Assembly: GCF_003382285.1 (NCBI RefSeq)
Contig: NZ_QTJR01000005.1
Location: 62,001 to 126,000 of the forward strand
Direction: 5' to 3'
DNA length: 64,000 bases
From: Lysobacter soli
GTDB lineage: Bacteria; Pseudomonadota; Gammaproteobacteria; Xanthomonadales; Xanthomonadaceae
Under the pieces are notes generated by a model that saw only the letters and a list, made by a program, of their open reading frames with translations, had not been told where the DNA came from and ran no database searches. Of the stretch, positions 29,009-37,006 are shown in pieces; position 1 is the first letter of the stretch, and each line of letters starts with the position of its first letter. The position numbers were made by a program, and so were the translations under genes.

Positions 29009-29316
29009 GATCTGCTCCCTGGCTGGATACCGCAGTGACGCAGGCCGCGATTCGCGCATTCGACGCGCCGACGGCCGGCGGTTGACAGCGCTGTCAATAC
29101 AAGGCGAGGCTGGTGAAGTCAATCGTCGTCGCCGTGACGTGGTGCATTCGGCGATCAAGCGCCCATTCCGCCGCGCATGCCTGCGCAACGGCTGTTGCGA
29201 CGCAGCACGATGATGCGCACGAAAGTTGTCGATGGCGCGAGTTTGTCGGCGTGACCATCGGGTTGCAGGACGGTTCTGGCACCATTCGCAGCGGTTGGAC
29301 GACCAGGGAGCGTGCA
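29009..29316. other. Divergent intergenic region between GH3 and LacI genes
   Basis: About 308 bases separate the start codons of the GH3 gene (minus) and the LacI gene (plus). It holds the perfect palindrome at 29082-29097. I see no other dyad. The minus-strand open frame that runs through it is an upstream extension of the GH3 frame without a signal peptide and is not supported. Confidence 0.7.
29082..29097. promoter_or_regulatory. LacI-type operator, copy 1
   Basis: TTGACAGCGCTGTCAA is a perfect 16-base palindrome with a central CG, the usual shape of LacI-family operators. An identical copy stands at 30456-30471 in front of the TonB-dependent receptor. It is located between the GH3 operon and the lacI gene, so it could control both. 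Confidence 0.82.
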
Positions 29317-30324
29317 ATGCGTGTTCGGATCGAGGATGTGGCGGAAGCCGCCGGCGTGTCGATGAAGACCGTTTCGCGCGTGCTCAACAACGAGCCCAAC
29401 GTGCGCGAGGAGATGCGCGCGCGCGTGATGAAGGCGATGGACAAGCTGCAGTACAAGCCCAATCCGTCGGCGCGCAGCCTGGCGGCGCAGCGTTCGTACA
29501 GCGTGGCGCTGGTCTACAACAACCCGTCGCGCAACTACATGATGGAAGTCCAGAACGGCATGCTCGAAGCGTGCCTCGCGAACCACTACAACCTGTTCCT
29601 GGCGCCTGTGAGCGTGGGCCGCGAACGCGTGGCCGACATGCAGGGGCTGTTCCGGAACTTCGGTCCCGATGGCGTGGTGCTCATCCCGCCGCTTACCGAC
29701 GACACGCAGCTGATCAGCGTGCTGGAGCAGAAAGGCGTGCCCTTCGCCTGCATCGCACCGAAGAACGCCGCCGGCCGGATCGGCGTGGCGATGGACGAGA
29801 CATCCGCCGTGCTGGACATGATGGCGCGCCTGATCGATCTGGGGCACACGCGTATCGGCCACATCAAGGGCGCGGCCAGGCACGGCGCCTGCCAGTGGCG
29901 TTTCGACGGCTATCGCGAGGCCCTGAAGCGCGCCGGCATCCGGTTCGACCCCGAGCTGGTGGTGCAGGGCGCGTTCTCGTACGAATCCGGCTGTGCGGGC
30001 GCGCAGCAACTCCTGGAGCTGGCCTCGCCGCCGACGGCGATCTTCGCCGCCAACGACGACATGGCGGCCGGCGTCATTCGCATCGCGGCCGAACGCGGAC
30101 TGTCGGTGCCGCGCGATCTTTCGGTGTGCGGCTTCGACGACACGCCGATCTCGCGACACATCTATCCCGCGCTGACCACCATCCGGCAGCCCACGTCGGA
30201 GATGGGGCGGCTGGCGACGCTGGAGCTGCTCGCGCGGATCAAATCGCCGGGAGCAGGACGGATGTTGCGCGTCGATCACGCGGTGCTCATGCGCGAGTCG
30301 ACGCAGGCTCCGCGGCGTCGCTGA
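29317..30324 (+). CDS. LacI-family transcriptional regulator
   Basis: 335 residues. The N-terminal helix-turn-helix reads IEDVAEAAGVSMKTVSRVLN, followed by the hinge helix (PNPSARSLAAQ). A periplasmic-binding-protein-like domain (residues about 60-330) should bind a sugar inducer. ATG at 29317 has AGGGAG 6 bases upstream; the frame extends to 29113 but lacks features there. Its neighbours are glycan genes on both sides. The two identical palindromes at 29082 and 30456 are the likely binding sites, giving repression of both arms until an oligosaccharide appears. The ligand is unknown. Confidence 0.93.
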   Translation: MRVRIEDVAEAAGVSMKTVSRVLNNEPNVREEMRARVMKAMDKLQYKPNPSARSLAAQRSYSVALVYNNPSRNYMMEVQNGMLEACLANHYNLFLAPVSVGRERVADMQGLFRNFGPDGVVLIPPLTDDTQLISVLEQKGVPFACIAPKNAAGRIGVAMDETSAVLDMMARLIDLGHTRIGHIKGAARHGACQWRFDGYREALKRAGIRFDPELVVQGAFSYESGCAGAQQLLELASPPTAIFAANDDMAAGVIRIAAERGLSVPRDLSVCGFDDTPISRHIYPALTTIRQPTSEMGRLATLELLARIKSPGAGRMLRVDHAVLMRESTQAPRRR

Positions 30325-30340
30325 TTTTCTTTGCGACAGG

Positions 30341-30358
30341 AATGTTAGCGCTCTCATT
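30341..30358. promoter_or_regulatory. Second-class palindrome upstream of the TonB receptor
   Basis: The 18-base stretch reads AATG-TTAGCGCTCT-CATT: outer AATG/CATT and inner AGCGCT pair perfectly, leaving two mismatched bases on each side. It has the LacI-family shape but different outer bases from the 29082/30456 palindrome. It begins 16 bases after the LacI stop codon and 200 bases before the receptor start. Confidence 0.55.
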
Positions 30359-30455
30359 CTGCGCGCCGATGGCGTGAAGTCGCTGCGCTGCAACATCGAA
30401 ATACGCTGGAAAACAAGACTCCGCGCACACTCGACGGGCGTCTTCACGGTCAGAG

Positions 30456-30471
30456 TTGACAGCGCTGTCAA
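30456..30471. promoter_or_regulatory. LacI-type operator, copy 2
   Basis: An exact repeat of TTGACAGCGCTGTCAA found at 29082. It ends 91 bases before the ATG of the TonB-dependent receptor. Its left half, TTGACA, also equals a -35 box, so repressor binding might hide the promoter; no good -10 stands at the right distance, so the promoter is not called. Confidence 0.82.
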
Positions 30472-30562
30472 CCCGAGGTTCCAATCGGCCCGCACTTACT
30501 TTGCGGGCCTGTGTGGCGACACGCCTGCATCTTCTACGTCGTGAATTCTGGGAGGAGTTTCG

Positions 30563-33500
30563 ATGAAGCAGTTGCGTGTCGCCCCCAAGCGAACACTGTT
30601 GACGTCCGCATTGCTGCTGGCACTGAGCCAGCCGCTTTACGCGCAGACCGCGCCCGCCGCCGAAGCGGGACAACGCACCGCCTCGGCGGACGAGGATGCC
30701 CGCACGCTCGACGCCGTCGTCGTGCAAGGCATCCGCGGGAGCCTGACCGGCTCGATGAACCTGAAACGCGACTCGCAGGGCGTCGTGGATGGCATCGTGG
30801 CCGAGGAAATCGGCAAGTTCCCCGATACCAACCTCGCCGAATCGCTGCAGCGCATCAGCGGCGTGTCGATCGACCGCACGCTGGGCGAAGGCTCGAAGGT
30901 GACGGTGCGCGGCATCGGGCCGGACTACAACATGGTGCTGCTCAACGGCCGGCAGATGCCGACCTCGGGCAACGCCAACGGCGCGGGCGTGTCGAACTCG
31001 CGCGCGTTCGACTTCGCCAACCTGGCGTCGGAGGCGATCTCCAGCGTCGAGGTCTACAAGACCAGCCGCGCCGACGTTCCGCCCGGCGGCATCGGCGCGA
31101 CGATCAACATCCGCACGGCACGGCCGCTCGAGTCGGAGCCGGTCATCAACGTCGGCCTGAAGGCGGTGCACGACACCTCCAACGGCAACCTGCCCAAGTC
31201 ACTGCAGGGCCACGACATCACGCCGGAGATCTCCGGCATCTTCAGCCAGCGCTATGCCGACGGCACGTTCGGCGTCGCGCTGACGGGCAGCTACCAGGAA
31301 CGCGACTTCGGCTTCAGCCAGGCCGCCGTTCCGAATGGCTGGCGTCCGTTCCGCGGCGACGAGAACAACTGGGGCACGATCCCGCAGCCGGGCACGCCGG
31401 GTTCGGAGAACATCACCAACCGTCCGGGCCCGACCGACATCTATTCGGTCCCGCAGAACCTCAACTACAGCGTCAACGGCGTGCAGCGCCAGCGCACCAA
31501 CGGCCAGCTGACGCTGCAGTGGGCGCCGGCAGACAACATCACCACGACGCTGGATTACACCTACGCCGAGAACAAGATCCAGCAGCAGCGCAACGAGCTG
31601 TCGGTGTGGTTCAACTTCGGCCCGTCGGTGACGTCCTGGACCGACGGCCCGGTCGCGGCGCCGATCTACTACTCCGAGATCATCAACCCGGCGACGTCCG
31701 ACATCTCGATGGGCGGCATGCGCCTGGCGAACGTCAACAAGAACGAATCGCTGGGCTTCAACGTCGACTGGCAGGTGTCCGACGCGCTCGACCTGCAGCT
31801 GGACTACCACAGCTCGTCGGCCGAGACGAAGCCGGACAGCCCCTGGGGTTCGGCCGGCGTGCTCGGCGTGGCGGCGTTCGTGCGCGGCACGACGTCGGTG
31901 GATTTCAGCGGCGAGTTCCCGGTGGTGAACATCGCGTTGCCGCCGGGCGTGGCGGGCGTGGATCCGTCGCAGGCGCTGGTCACCGGTTCGGTGTTCCAGA
32001 ACGCGTACTCCAAGTCCGAGATCGACCAGACGCAGCTGAAGGGCCGTTGGGAGTTCGGCGAGTACTCCGGCCTGGACTTCGGCGCGTCCTACACCGACGT
32101 CGACAACCGCACCGCGTACGGCTTCATGCAGCGCGATACATGGGGTGGCGTCGGCACGCCGGCGGACTACGACGACGACATCTGGTTCGCCGACAGCATG
32201 GGCCAGTACTTCGACCAGTTCGGTGGGCACAACTCGTCGAACTTCACCGACCGTTTCCTGCTGTTCGATTTCGACCGCCTGCGCAACCGCGCGGCCGAAC
32301 TGACCGGGCGCCCGGACTGGTACCGCGCGCCGGACGAATTCAGCCGCGACCTGCGCACCAACGAGAAGTCCAGCGGCGCGTACCTGCAGTACACGACGAA
32401 GTTCGACTGGGAAATGCCGCTGAACGTGGCCGTCGGCGTGCGCTACGAGAAGACGGAAGTCACCTCGTCGGCGCTGGTGCCGGTGGCGACCGGCATCACC
32501 TGGCAGTCGGCGAACGAGCTCAACCTGATCTTCGCCGACCCGGCCTTCGCGACGCTGAAGGGCGATTACGACTACTGGCTGCCCAACCTCGACCTCAACC
32601 TGGAGATCACTGACGCGGTAATCCTGCGCGGCAGCTACAGCCAGACCATCGGCCGGCCGGGCTGGGCGGACATCCAGGGCGGACGCACGCTCGAGCAGAT
32701 CGTGCGCGTGGACGGCGGCACCGGCACGCAGGGCGATCCCACGCTCAAGCCGCTGGTGTCGGACAACTTCGACCTGTCGCTGGAGTGGTACTACGGCGAG
32801 TCGAGCTACGTGTCGGCCGGCTGGTTCCGCAAGGACATCAAGAACTACATCGGCACCACGCAGATCATCGACGTGGGCGGCAGCGACGGCGCCACGCCGT
32901 TCAACCTGCACACGCCGGTGGGTGGCGCGTACTGGAACGCGGCGCTGGCGGGCGGCTGCATCCAGGCCGACGTGACCTGCATCCGCAACTACATCTTCGC
33001 CAACTTCAACGGCCAGCCGGGCGTGACGGCGACGGGGCAGGACGCGAACGGCAACTTCACCGGTACGATCAACGGGCTCGCCAGCGATCCGCTGGCATCG
33101 TTCAAGATCACCTCGCCGGCGAACCGCGAGGACTCGTCGCTGGACGGCTGGGAGTTCAACATCCAGCACATGTTCGGGCAGAGCGGCTTCGGCGTCTCGG
33201 CGAACTACACCATCGTCGACAGTCCGGACCTCAGCTACGACAACTACGTCATCGGCGGGCAGTTCGCGCTGGTGGGCCTGAGCGATTCGGCGAACCTGGT
33301 GCTGTTCTACGAGAAGGACGCCTGGCAGATCCGTACCGCCTACAACTGGCGCGACCAGTTCCTGTCGGCGGTGTTTGACGGATCGGGCATCCCGAACCCG
33401 CAGTACGTGGACGATTACGGGCAGCTGGACATCAGCATCGGCTACAAGATCAACGACCAGATGACGGTGCAGTTCGAAGGCCTGAACCTCACCGACGAGA

Positions 33501-33592
33501 CGATGCGAATCTTCGGTCGCCACGAGAACGAAGTGCTGTACGCGACGCAGTACGGGCCCCGCTACGTGCTGGGTTTCCGCTACAACTTCTGA
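30563..33592 (+). CDS. TonB-dependent receptor (carbohydrate-type)
   Basis: 1009 residues. Such receptors take oligosaccharides or chelates through the outer membrane using TonB energy. A signal peptide (cleaved near LYAQ) is followed by a TonB-box-like DAVVVQG and the plug domain (residues about 50-180; FPDTNLAESLQRISGVSID, VRGIGPDYNMVLLNGRQMP). The rest is a 22-strand barrel ending in the aromatic YVLGFRYNF. GGGAGG precedes the ATG. The sequence type (plug start RGSLTGSMNLKRDSQGVVDG) is typical of receptors in Xanthomonad and Caulobacter glycan loci. It lies downstream of lacI with operators in between and is followed by a strong hairpin. Confidence 0.94.
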   Translation: MKQLRVAPKRTLLTSALLLALSQPLYAQTAPAAEAGQRTASADEDARTLDAVVVQGIRGSLTGSMNLKRDSQGVVDGIVAEEIGKFPDTNLAESLQRISGVSIDRTLGEGSKVTVRGIGPDYNMVLLNGRQMPTSGNANGAGVSNSRAFDFANLASEAISSVEVYKTSRADVPPGGIGATINIRTARPLESEPVINVGLKAVHDTSNGNLPKSLQGHDITPEISGIFSQRYADGTFGVALTGSYQERDFGFSQAAVPNGWRPFRGDENNWGTIPQPGTPGSENITNRPGPTDIYSVPQNLNYSVNGVQRQRTNGQLTLQWAPADNITTTLDYTYAENKIQQQRNELSVWFNFGPSVTSWTDGPVAAPIYYSEIINPATSDISMGGMRLANVNKNESLGFNVDWQVSDALDLQLDYHSSSAETKPDSPWGSAGVLGVAAFVRGTTSVDFSGEFPVVNIALPPGVAGVDPSQALVTGSVFQNAYSKSEIDQTQLKGRWEFGEYSGLDFGASYTDVDNRTAYGFMQRDTWGGVGTPADYDDDIWFADSMGQYFDQFGGHNSSNFTDRFLLFDFDRLRNRAAELTGRPDWYRAPDEFSRDLRTNEKSSGAYLQYTTKFDWEMPLNVAVGVRYEKTEVTSSALVPVATGITWQSANELNLIFADPAFATLKGDYDYWLPNLDLNLEITDAVILRGSYSQTIGRPGWADIQGGRTLEQIVRVDGGTGTQGDPTLKPLVSDNFDLSLEWYYGESSYVSAGWFRKDIKNYIGTTQIIDVGGSDGATPFNLHTPVGGAYWNAALAGGCIQADVTCIRNYIFANFNGQPGVTATGQDANGNFTGTINGLASDPLASFKITSPANREDSSLDGWEFNIQHMFGQSGFGVSANYTIVDSPDLSYDNYVIGGQFALVGLSDSANLVLFYEKDAWQIRTAYNWRDQFLSAVFDGSGIPNPQYVDDYGQLDISIGYKINDQMTVQFEGLNLTDETMRIFGRHENEVLYATQYGPRYVLGFRYNF

Positions 33593-33610
33593 CGTCGCGG
33601 TCGGGCAGTG

Positions 33611-33670
33611 TCGCGCGGCCATCCGGTCGCGCGGCCAGGGAGCGGGCCGCCGCGCCACCGGCGGCCCGCT
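33611..33670 (+). other. Direct repeat and strong hairpin between receptor and sapC genes
   Basis: TCGCGCGGCCA occurs twice (33611-33621 and 33627-33637). It is followed by a perfect 12-base stem, AGCGGGCCGCCG (33641-33652) with CGGCGGCCCGCT (33659-33670), and a 6-base loop. There is no T-run. It may attenuate transcription into the downstream genes, or protect the 3' end of the receptor mRNA from decay so that the receptor is made in excess. Either role is inference. Confidence 0.6.
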
Positions 33671-33756
33671 GTCTGGCCGGATGTGAGGCAGGATGCAAGG
33701 ATGGGCGGGAGGGCGCAGCGTCGCCGAATCCCGCGAAGTTCGACCAAGAGGACGCA

Positions 33757-34464
33757 ATGCCCAACCACGCAGCGCTCAACAACGTCGAACACCGCGATTT
33801 GCGGATCGACACCCGCCGCCTGGCGGCGCTCGGCGACGACGTGATGTGCGCGGCGACCTTTCCCGCGGAATTCCGCAACGTGCAGTCGCATTACCCGATC
33901 GTGTTCCGCCGCACGGGCGAGGGCGCGTTCCAGCCGGTCGCGCTGTTCGGATTCAGCGAAGGCGACAACCTGTTCCTCGACGGCGGCCATTGGGACGCCA
34001 CGTACATTCCGCTCGCCATCGAGCGCCAGCCGTTCCTGATCGGCCGCGACGGCGAAGCGCTCACCGTGCACGTCGACCTCGACCACCCGCGCACGAAGGC
34101 GGGGCAGGGCGAAGCGCTCTTCCGCGAACACGGCGGCACCACGGATTACCTCGAGCGCGTCACCTCGGTCCTGCTGGCGTTGCATGATGGCCTCGCGTCG
34201 GTGCCGGCATTCGTCGACGCGCTGCAGAAACATGGCCTGCTGGAATCGTTCGTGATCGATATCGAACTGCCCGGCGGTGCCGTCAACCGCTTCGGCGGAT
34301 TCCATACGATCCATGAAGAACGCCTGCGTGCGCTCGATGCGGCCGCGCTGGACGAACTGCAGCGCGCCGGCTTCCTCGAGCCGATCTACATGGCCATCGC
34401 GTCGGTGTCGCAGTTCCGCGCGCTCATCGAGCGACTCAACCGGCGCCATGCTGCCGGGCGCTAG
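33757..34464 (+). CDS. SapC family protein
   Basis: 235 residues of the SapC family, which is named from a Campylobacter S-layer gene cluster and has unknown biochemistry. Recognisable pieces are the N-terminal YPIVFRRTGEG, the DATYIPLAIERQPFLIG and the C-terminal ELPGG...FHTIHEERLRALD region. In Xanthomonads and Caulobacters the family is found beside TonB-dependent receptors and halogenase-like genes, as here. No signal peptide is visible, so it is cytoplasmic. It overlaps the next gene by 17 bases. Confidence 0.83.
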   Translation: MPNHAALNNVEHRDLRIDTRRLAALGDDVMCAATFPAEFRNVQSHYPIVFRRTGEGAFQPVALFGFSEGDNLFLDGGHWDATYIPLAIERQPFLIGRDGEALTVHVDLDHPRTKAGQGEALFREHGGTTDYLERVTSVLLALHDGLASVPAFVDALQKHGLLESFVIDIELPGGAVNRFGGFHTIHEERLRALDAAALDELQRAGFLEPIYMAIASVSQFRALIERLNRRHAAGR

Positions 34465-35467
34465 CCCCATCGCCGAACGTGCGGACGTCGACGTTCGCGC
34501 GATCCCGGACGCGCTGCTCGCGTCCGGCGAACCCGTCGTGCTGCGCGGACTGGTCGCGGACTGGCCGATGGTGCGCGCGGCGCGCGACTCGGCCGAAGCG
34601 GCCGTCGCCTACCTGCGTACGTTCGAACGGCGCGACGCTCCGCCGGTGGTCGCGACGGTAGGCCCGCCCGAGATCGGCGGCCGGTTCTTCTACAACGACG
34701 ACCTGAGCGGTTTCAATTTCCGCCAGGAGAACGTGCCGCTGGGCGTGGTGCTCAACACGCTGCTGAAGTACGCGACGGAAGAACGCCCGCCCGCGATCTA
34801 CGTCGCCTCCACGACCATCGACACGTGGCTGCCCGGTTTCCGCGCGCACAACGACATTCCGTTCGGCCCGCGCGAACCGCTGGCGAGCGTGTGGATCGGC
34901 AATCGCACGCGAATCGCCGCGCACCAGGACGTTCCGGACAACCTGGCCTGCGTCGTCGCGGGGCGTCGCCGCGTCACGCTGTTTCCGCCCGACCAGTTAC
35001 CCAATCTGTACGTCGGGCCGCTCGACCACACGCCGGCCGGGCAGCCGATCAGCCTCGTCGATTTCGCCGCACCGGACCTGCAGAAATACCCGCGTTTCGC
35101 CGAAGCCTGTCGCCATGCGCGCACGGCGCTGCTGGAGCCGGGCGACGCGGTGCTCATTCCCAGCATGTGGTGGCACCACATGGAAGGGCTGGACGCGTTC
35201 AACGTGCTGGTCAACTACTGGTGGCGGCAGTCGCCGGCGTGGATGGATACCCCGATGAACGCGCTGATGCTCGCGATCATGACCGTGCGCGACCTGCCGC
35301 CGGCGCAGCGCGCGATCTGGGACGACATCTTCCGCCATTACGTCTTCGCGCCCGGCGATGCCACCGCCGATCACATTCCCGACGATGCCCGGCGCGTGCT
35401 CGCGCCGATGGACGAAGCGCGTGCGCGCTCGCTGCGCGCCCGCCTGCTGCAACGACTCAACCGCTGA
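34448..35467 (+). CDS. JmjC-like cupin protein (putative 2-oxoglutarate/iron dioxygenase)
   Basis: 339 residues. The fold is the cupin/JmjC type, whose members use iron and 2-oxoglutarate to hydroxylate proteins or small molecules. The facial iron motif H-x-D is at His159-Asp161 (IAAHQDVPDN), and the distal half carries IPSMWWHHMEGLDAFNVLVN, where the second histidine lies. The start at 34448 is an ATG inside the end of sapC and agrees with the family N-terminus (GEPVVLRGLVADWPMV); an upstream frame to 34277 is the sapC shadow. It is 9 bp before the halogenase-like gene. The substrate is unknown. Confidence 0.82.
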   Translation: MLPGASPIAERADVDVRAIPDALLASGEPVVLRGLVADWPMVRAARDSAEAAVAYLRTFERRDAPPVVATVGPPEIGGRFFYNDDLSGFNFRQENVPLGVVLNTLLKYATEERPPAIYVASTTIDTWLPGFRAHNDIPFGPREPLASVWIGNRTRIAAHQDVPDNLACVVAGRRRVTLFPPDQLPNLYVGPLDHTPAGQPISLVDFAAPDLQKYPRFAEACRHARTALLEPGDAVLIPSMWWHHMEGLDAFNVLVNYWWRQSPAWMDTPMNALMLAIMTVRDLPPAQRAIWDDIFRHYVFAPGDATADHIPDDARRVLAPMDEARARSLRARLLQRLNR

Positions 35468-35476
35468 GGATTCCGC

Positions 35477-37000
35477 ATGAGCGAGACCGACATCCGCACC
35501 CGTCCCATCCGACGCGTCGTCATCGCCGGCGGAGGCACCGCGGGCTGGATGGCCGCGGCGGCGCTGTCGCGCACGCTGGGCAAGGTGCTCGACATCACGC
35601 TGGTGGAGTCGGAGGAAATCGGCACCGTGGGCGTGGGCGAGGCGACGATCCCGACGCTGGTGACGTTCCACCGGCTGCTCGAGATCAACGAGCAGGAATA
35701 CATGTCGGCGGTGAAGGGCACCATCAAGCTCGGCATCTCGTTCGAGAACTGGCTCGACAAGGGCCATCGCTACATCCACTCCTTTGGCGTCAGCGGCAAG
35801 GACCACTGGTCGGCGGGCTTCCAGCATTTCTGGCTGCGCGGGCAAAAGCTCGGCATCGCCAGCGGCTACGAGGATTACTGCGTCGAACTGAAGGCGGCGC
35901 TGCAGGACAAGTTCGCGCACCTGCCGCGCGGCGGCATCAACTACGCGTACCACATGGACGCGAGCCTCTACGCGCGCTACCTGCGCACGCTCAGCCAGGG
36001 CCATGGCGCGCGTCGCGTGGAAGGCAAGATTGTCGAAGTCGTGAAGGACGAAGCATCGGGTTTCGTCACCGCGGTGAAACTGGCCGACGGCTCGATGCTG
36101 GAAGGCGATCTGTTCATCGACTGCACGGGCTTTCGCGCCCTGCTCATCGGGCAAGCGCTGGGCGTGGGGTTCACCGACTGGTCGCACTGGCTGTTCAACG
36201 ACAGCGCGCTGGCGACGCAGACCACCGCCGTTCGCGACGCCGTGCCGTACACGCGTGCGATCGCCGGCAGCGCCGGCTGGCAGTGGCGCATTCCGTTGCA
36301 GCACCGCATGGGCAACGGCATCGTCTATTCCAGCCGTTTCATGAGCGATGACGAGGCGCGGCACGACTTCCTGTCCAGCATCGAAGGCGAGGTGATCAAG
36401 GATCCGTGGCCGATCCGCTTCAAGCCCGGCCAGCGGCAGAAGTCGTGGGAAAAGAACGTCGTCGCGCTCGGGCTGGCCGGCAGCTTCATCGAGCCGCTGG
36501 AGTCGACCACGATCCACCTCATCCAGCGCGGCATCGTGCACCTGCTGCGAATGTTCCCGCAGGTCATCGCGCAGCCGGACATCGACCAGTACAACGCGCA
36601 GCTCGATTCGGAACTGGCACACGTGCGCGACTTCGTCGTGATGCACTACAAGCTCACCAACCGCCGTGACACGCCGTACTGGCAGGCGGTGCAGGACATG
36701 GAGATGCCGGCCACGCTGAAGCACCGCATCGACCTGTTCCGCGAAACCGGCAAGGTCTTCCGCAGCTCGGAGGAACTGTTCGCCGAGAATTCGTGGATCC
36801 AGGTGATGATGGGGCAGGGCGTGATGCCGCAGCAGTACCACCCCACGGCCGACGTCATGAGCGAGCCGGACCTGCGGCGCTTCCTCGATGACATCCGCGC
36901 GCACGTGGACAACACCGTGCGCCAGCTGCCGCCGCACCAGGCCTACATCGACCAGTATTGCCCGGGCGTGCGCGCACCGGAGCCGGCCGCCGCGGGCTGA
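35477..37000 (+). CDS. Tryptophan-halogenase-family flavoprotein
   Basis: 507 residues. Flavin-dependent halogenases oxidise chloride or bromide to hypohalous acid with FADH2, guided by a lysine. The FAD motif VVIAGGGTAGWMAAAALS, the region VGVGEATIPTL, the catalytic Lys84 in GTIKLGISFENW, and the diagnostic W-x-W-x-I-P (Trp268, Trp270, GWQWRIP) are all present. Members in Xanthomonas TonB loci often have no known tryptophan substrate and some have been shown to brominate indoles in vitro. ATG at 35477; GAGGATTCCGC precedes. Coupled to the JmjC-like gene and to the GH5 gene (6 bp). Confidence 0.9.
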   Translation: MSETDIRTRPIRRVVIAGGGTAGWMAAAALSRTLGKVLDITLVESEEIGTVGVGEATIPTLVTFHRLLEINEQEYMSAVKGTIKLGISFENWLDKGHRYIHSFGVSGKDHWSAGFQHFWLRGQKLGIASGYEDYCVELKAALQDKFAHLPRGGINYAYHMDASLYARYLRTLSQGHGARRVEGKIVEVVKDEASGFVTAVKLADGSMLEGDLFIDCTGFRALLIGQALGVGFTDWSHWLFNDSALATQTTAVRDAVPYTRAIAGSAGWQWRIPLQHRMGNGIVYSSRFMSDDEARHDFLSSIEGEVIKDPWPIRFKPGQRQKSWEKNVVALGLAGSFIEPLESTTIHLIQRGIVHLLRMFPQVIAQPDIDQYNAQLDSELAHVRDFVVMHYKLTNRRDTPYWQAVQDMEMPATLKHRIDLFRETGKVFRSSEELFAENSWIQVMMGQGVMPQQYHPTADVMSEPDLRRFLDDIRAHVDNTVRQLPPHQAYIDQYCPGVRAPEPAAAG

Positions 37001-37006
37001 GCACGC

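Noticed and set aside
29009-29317. Longer GH3 start at 29317
   Set aside because: It would put a long region without signal features before the signal peptide and run through the operator; GTG at 29008 has a good ribosome-binding site.
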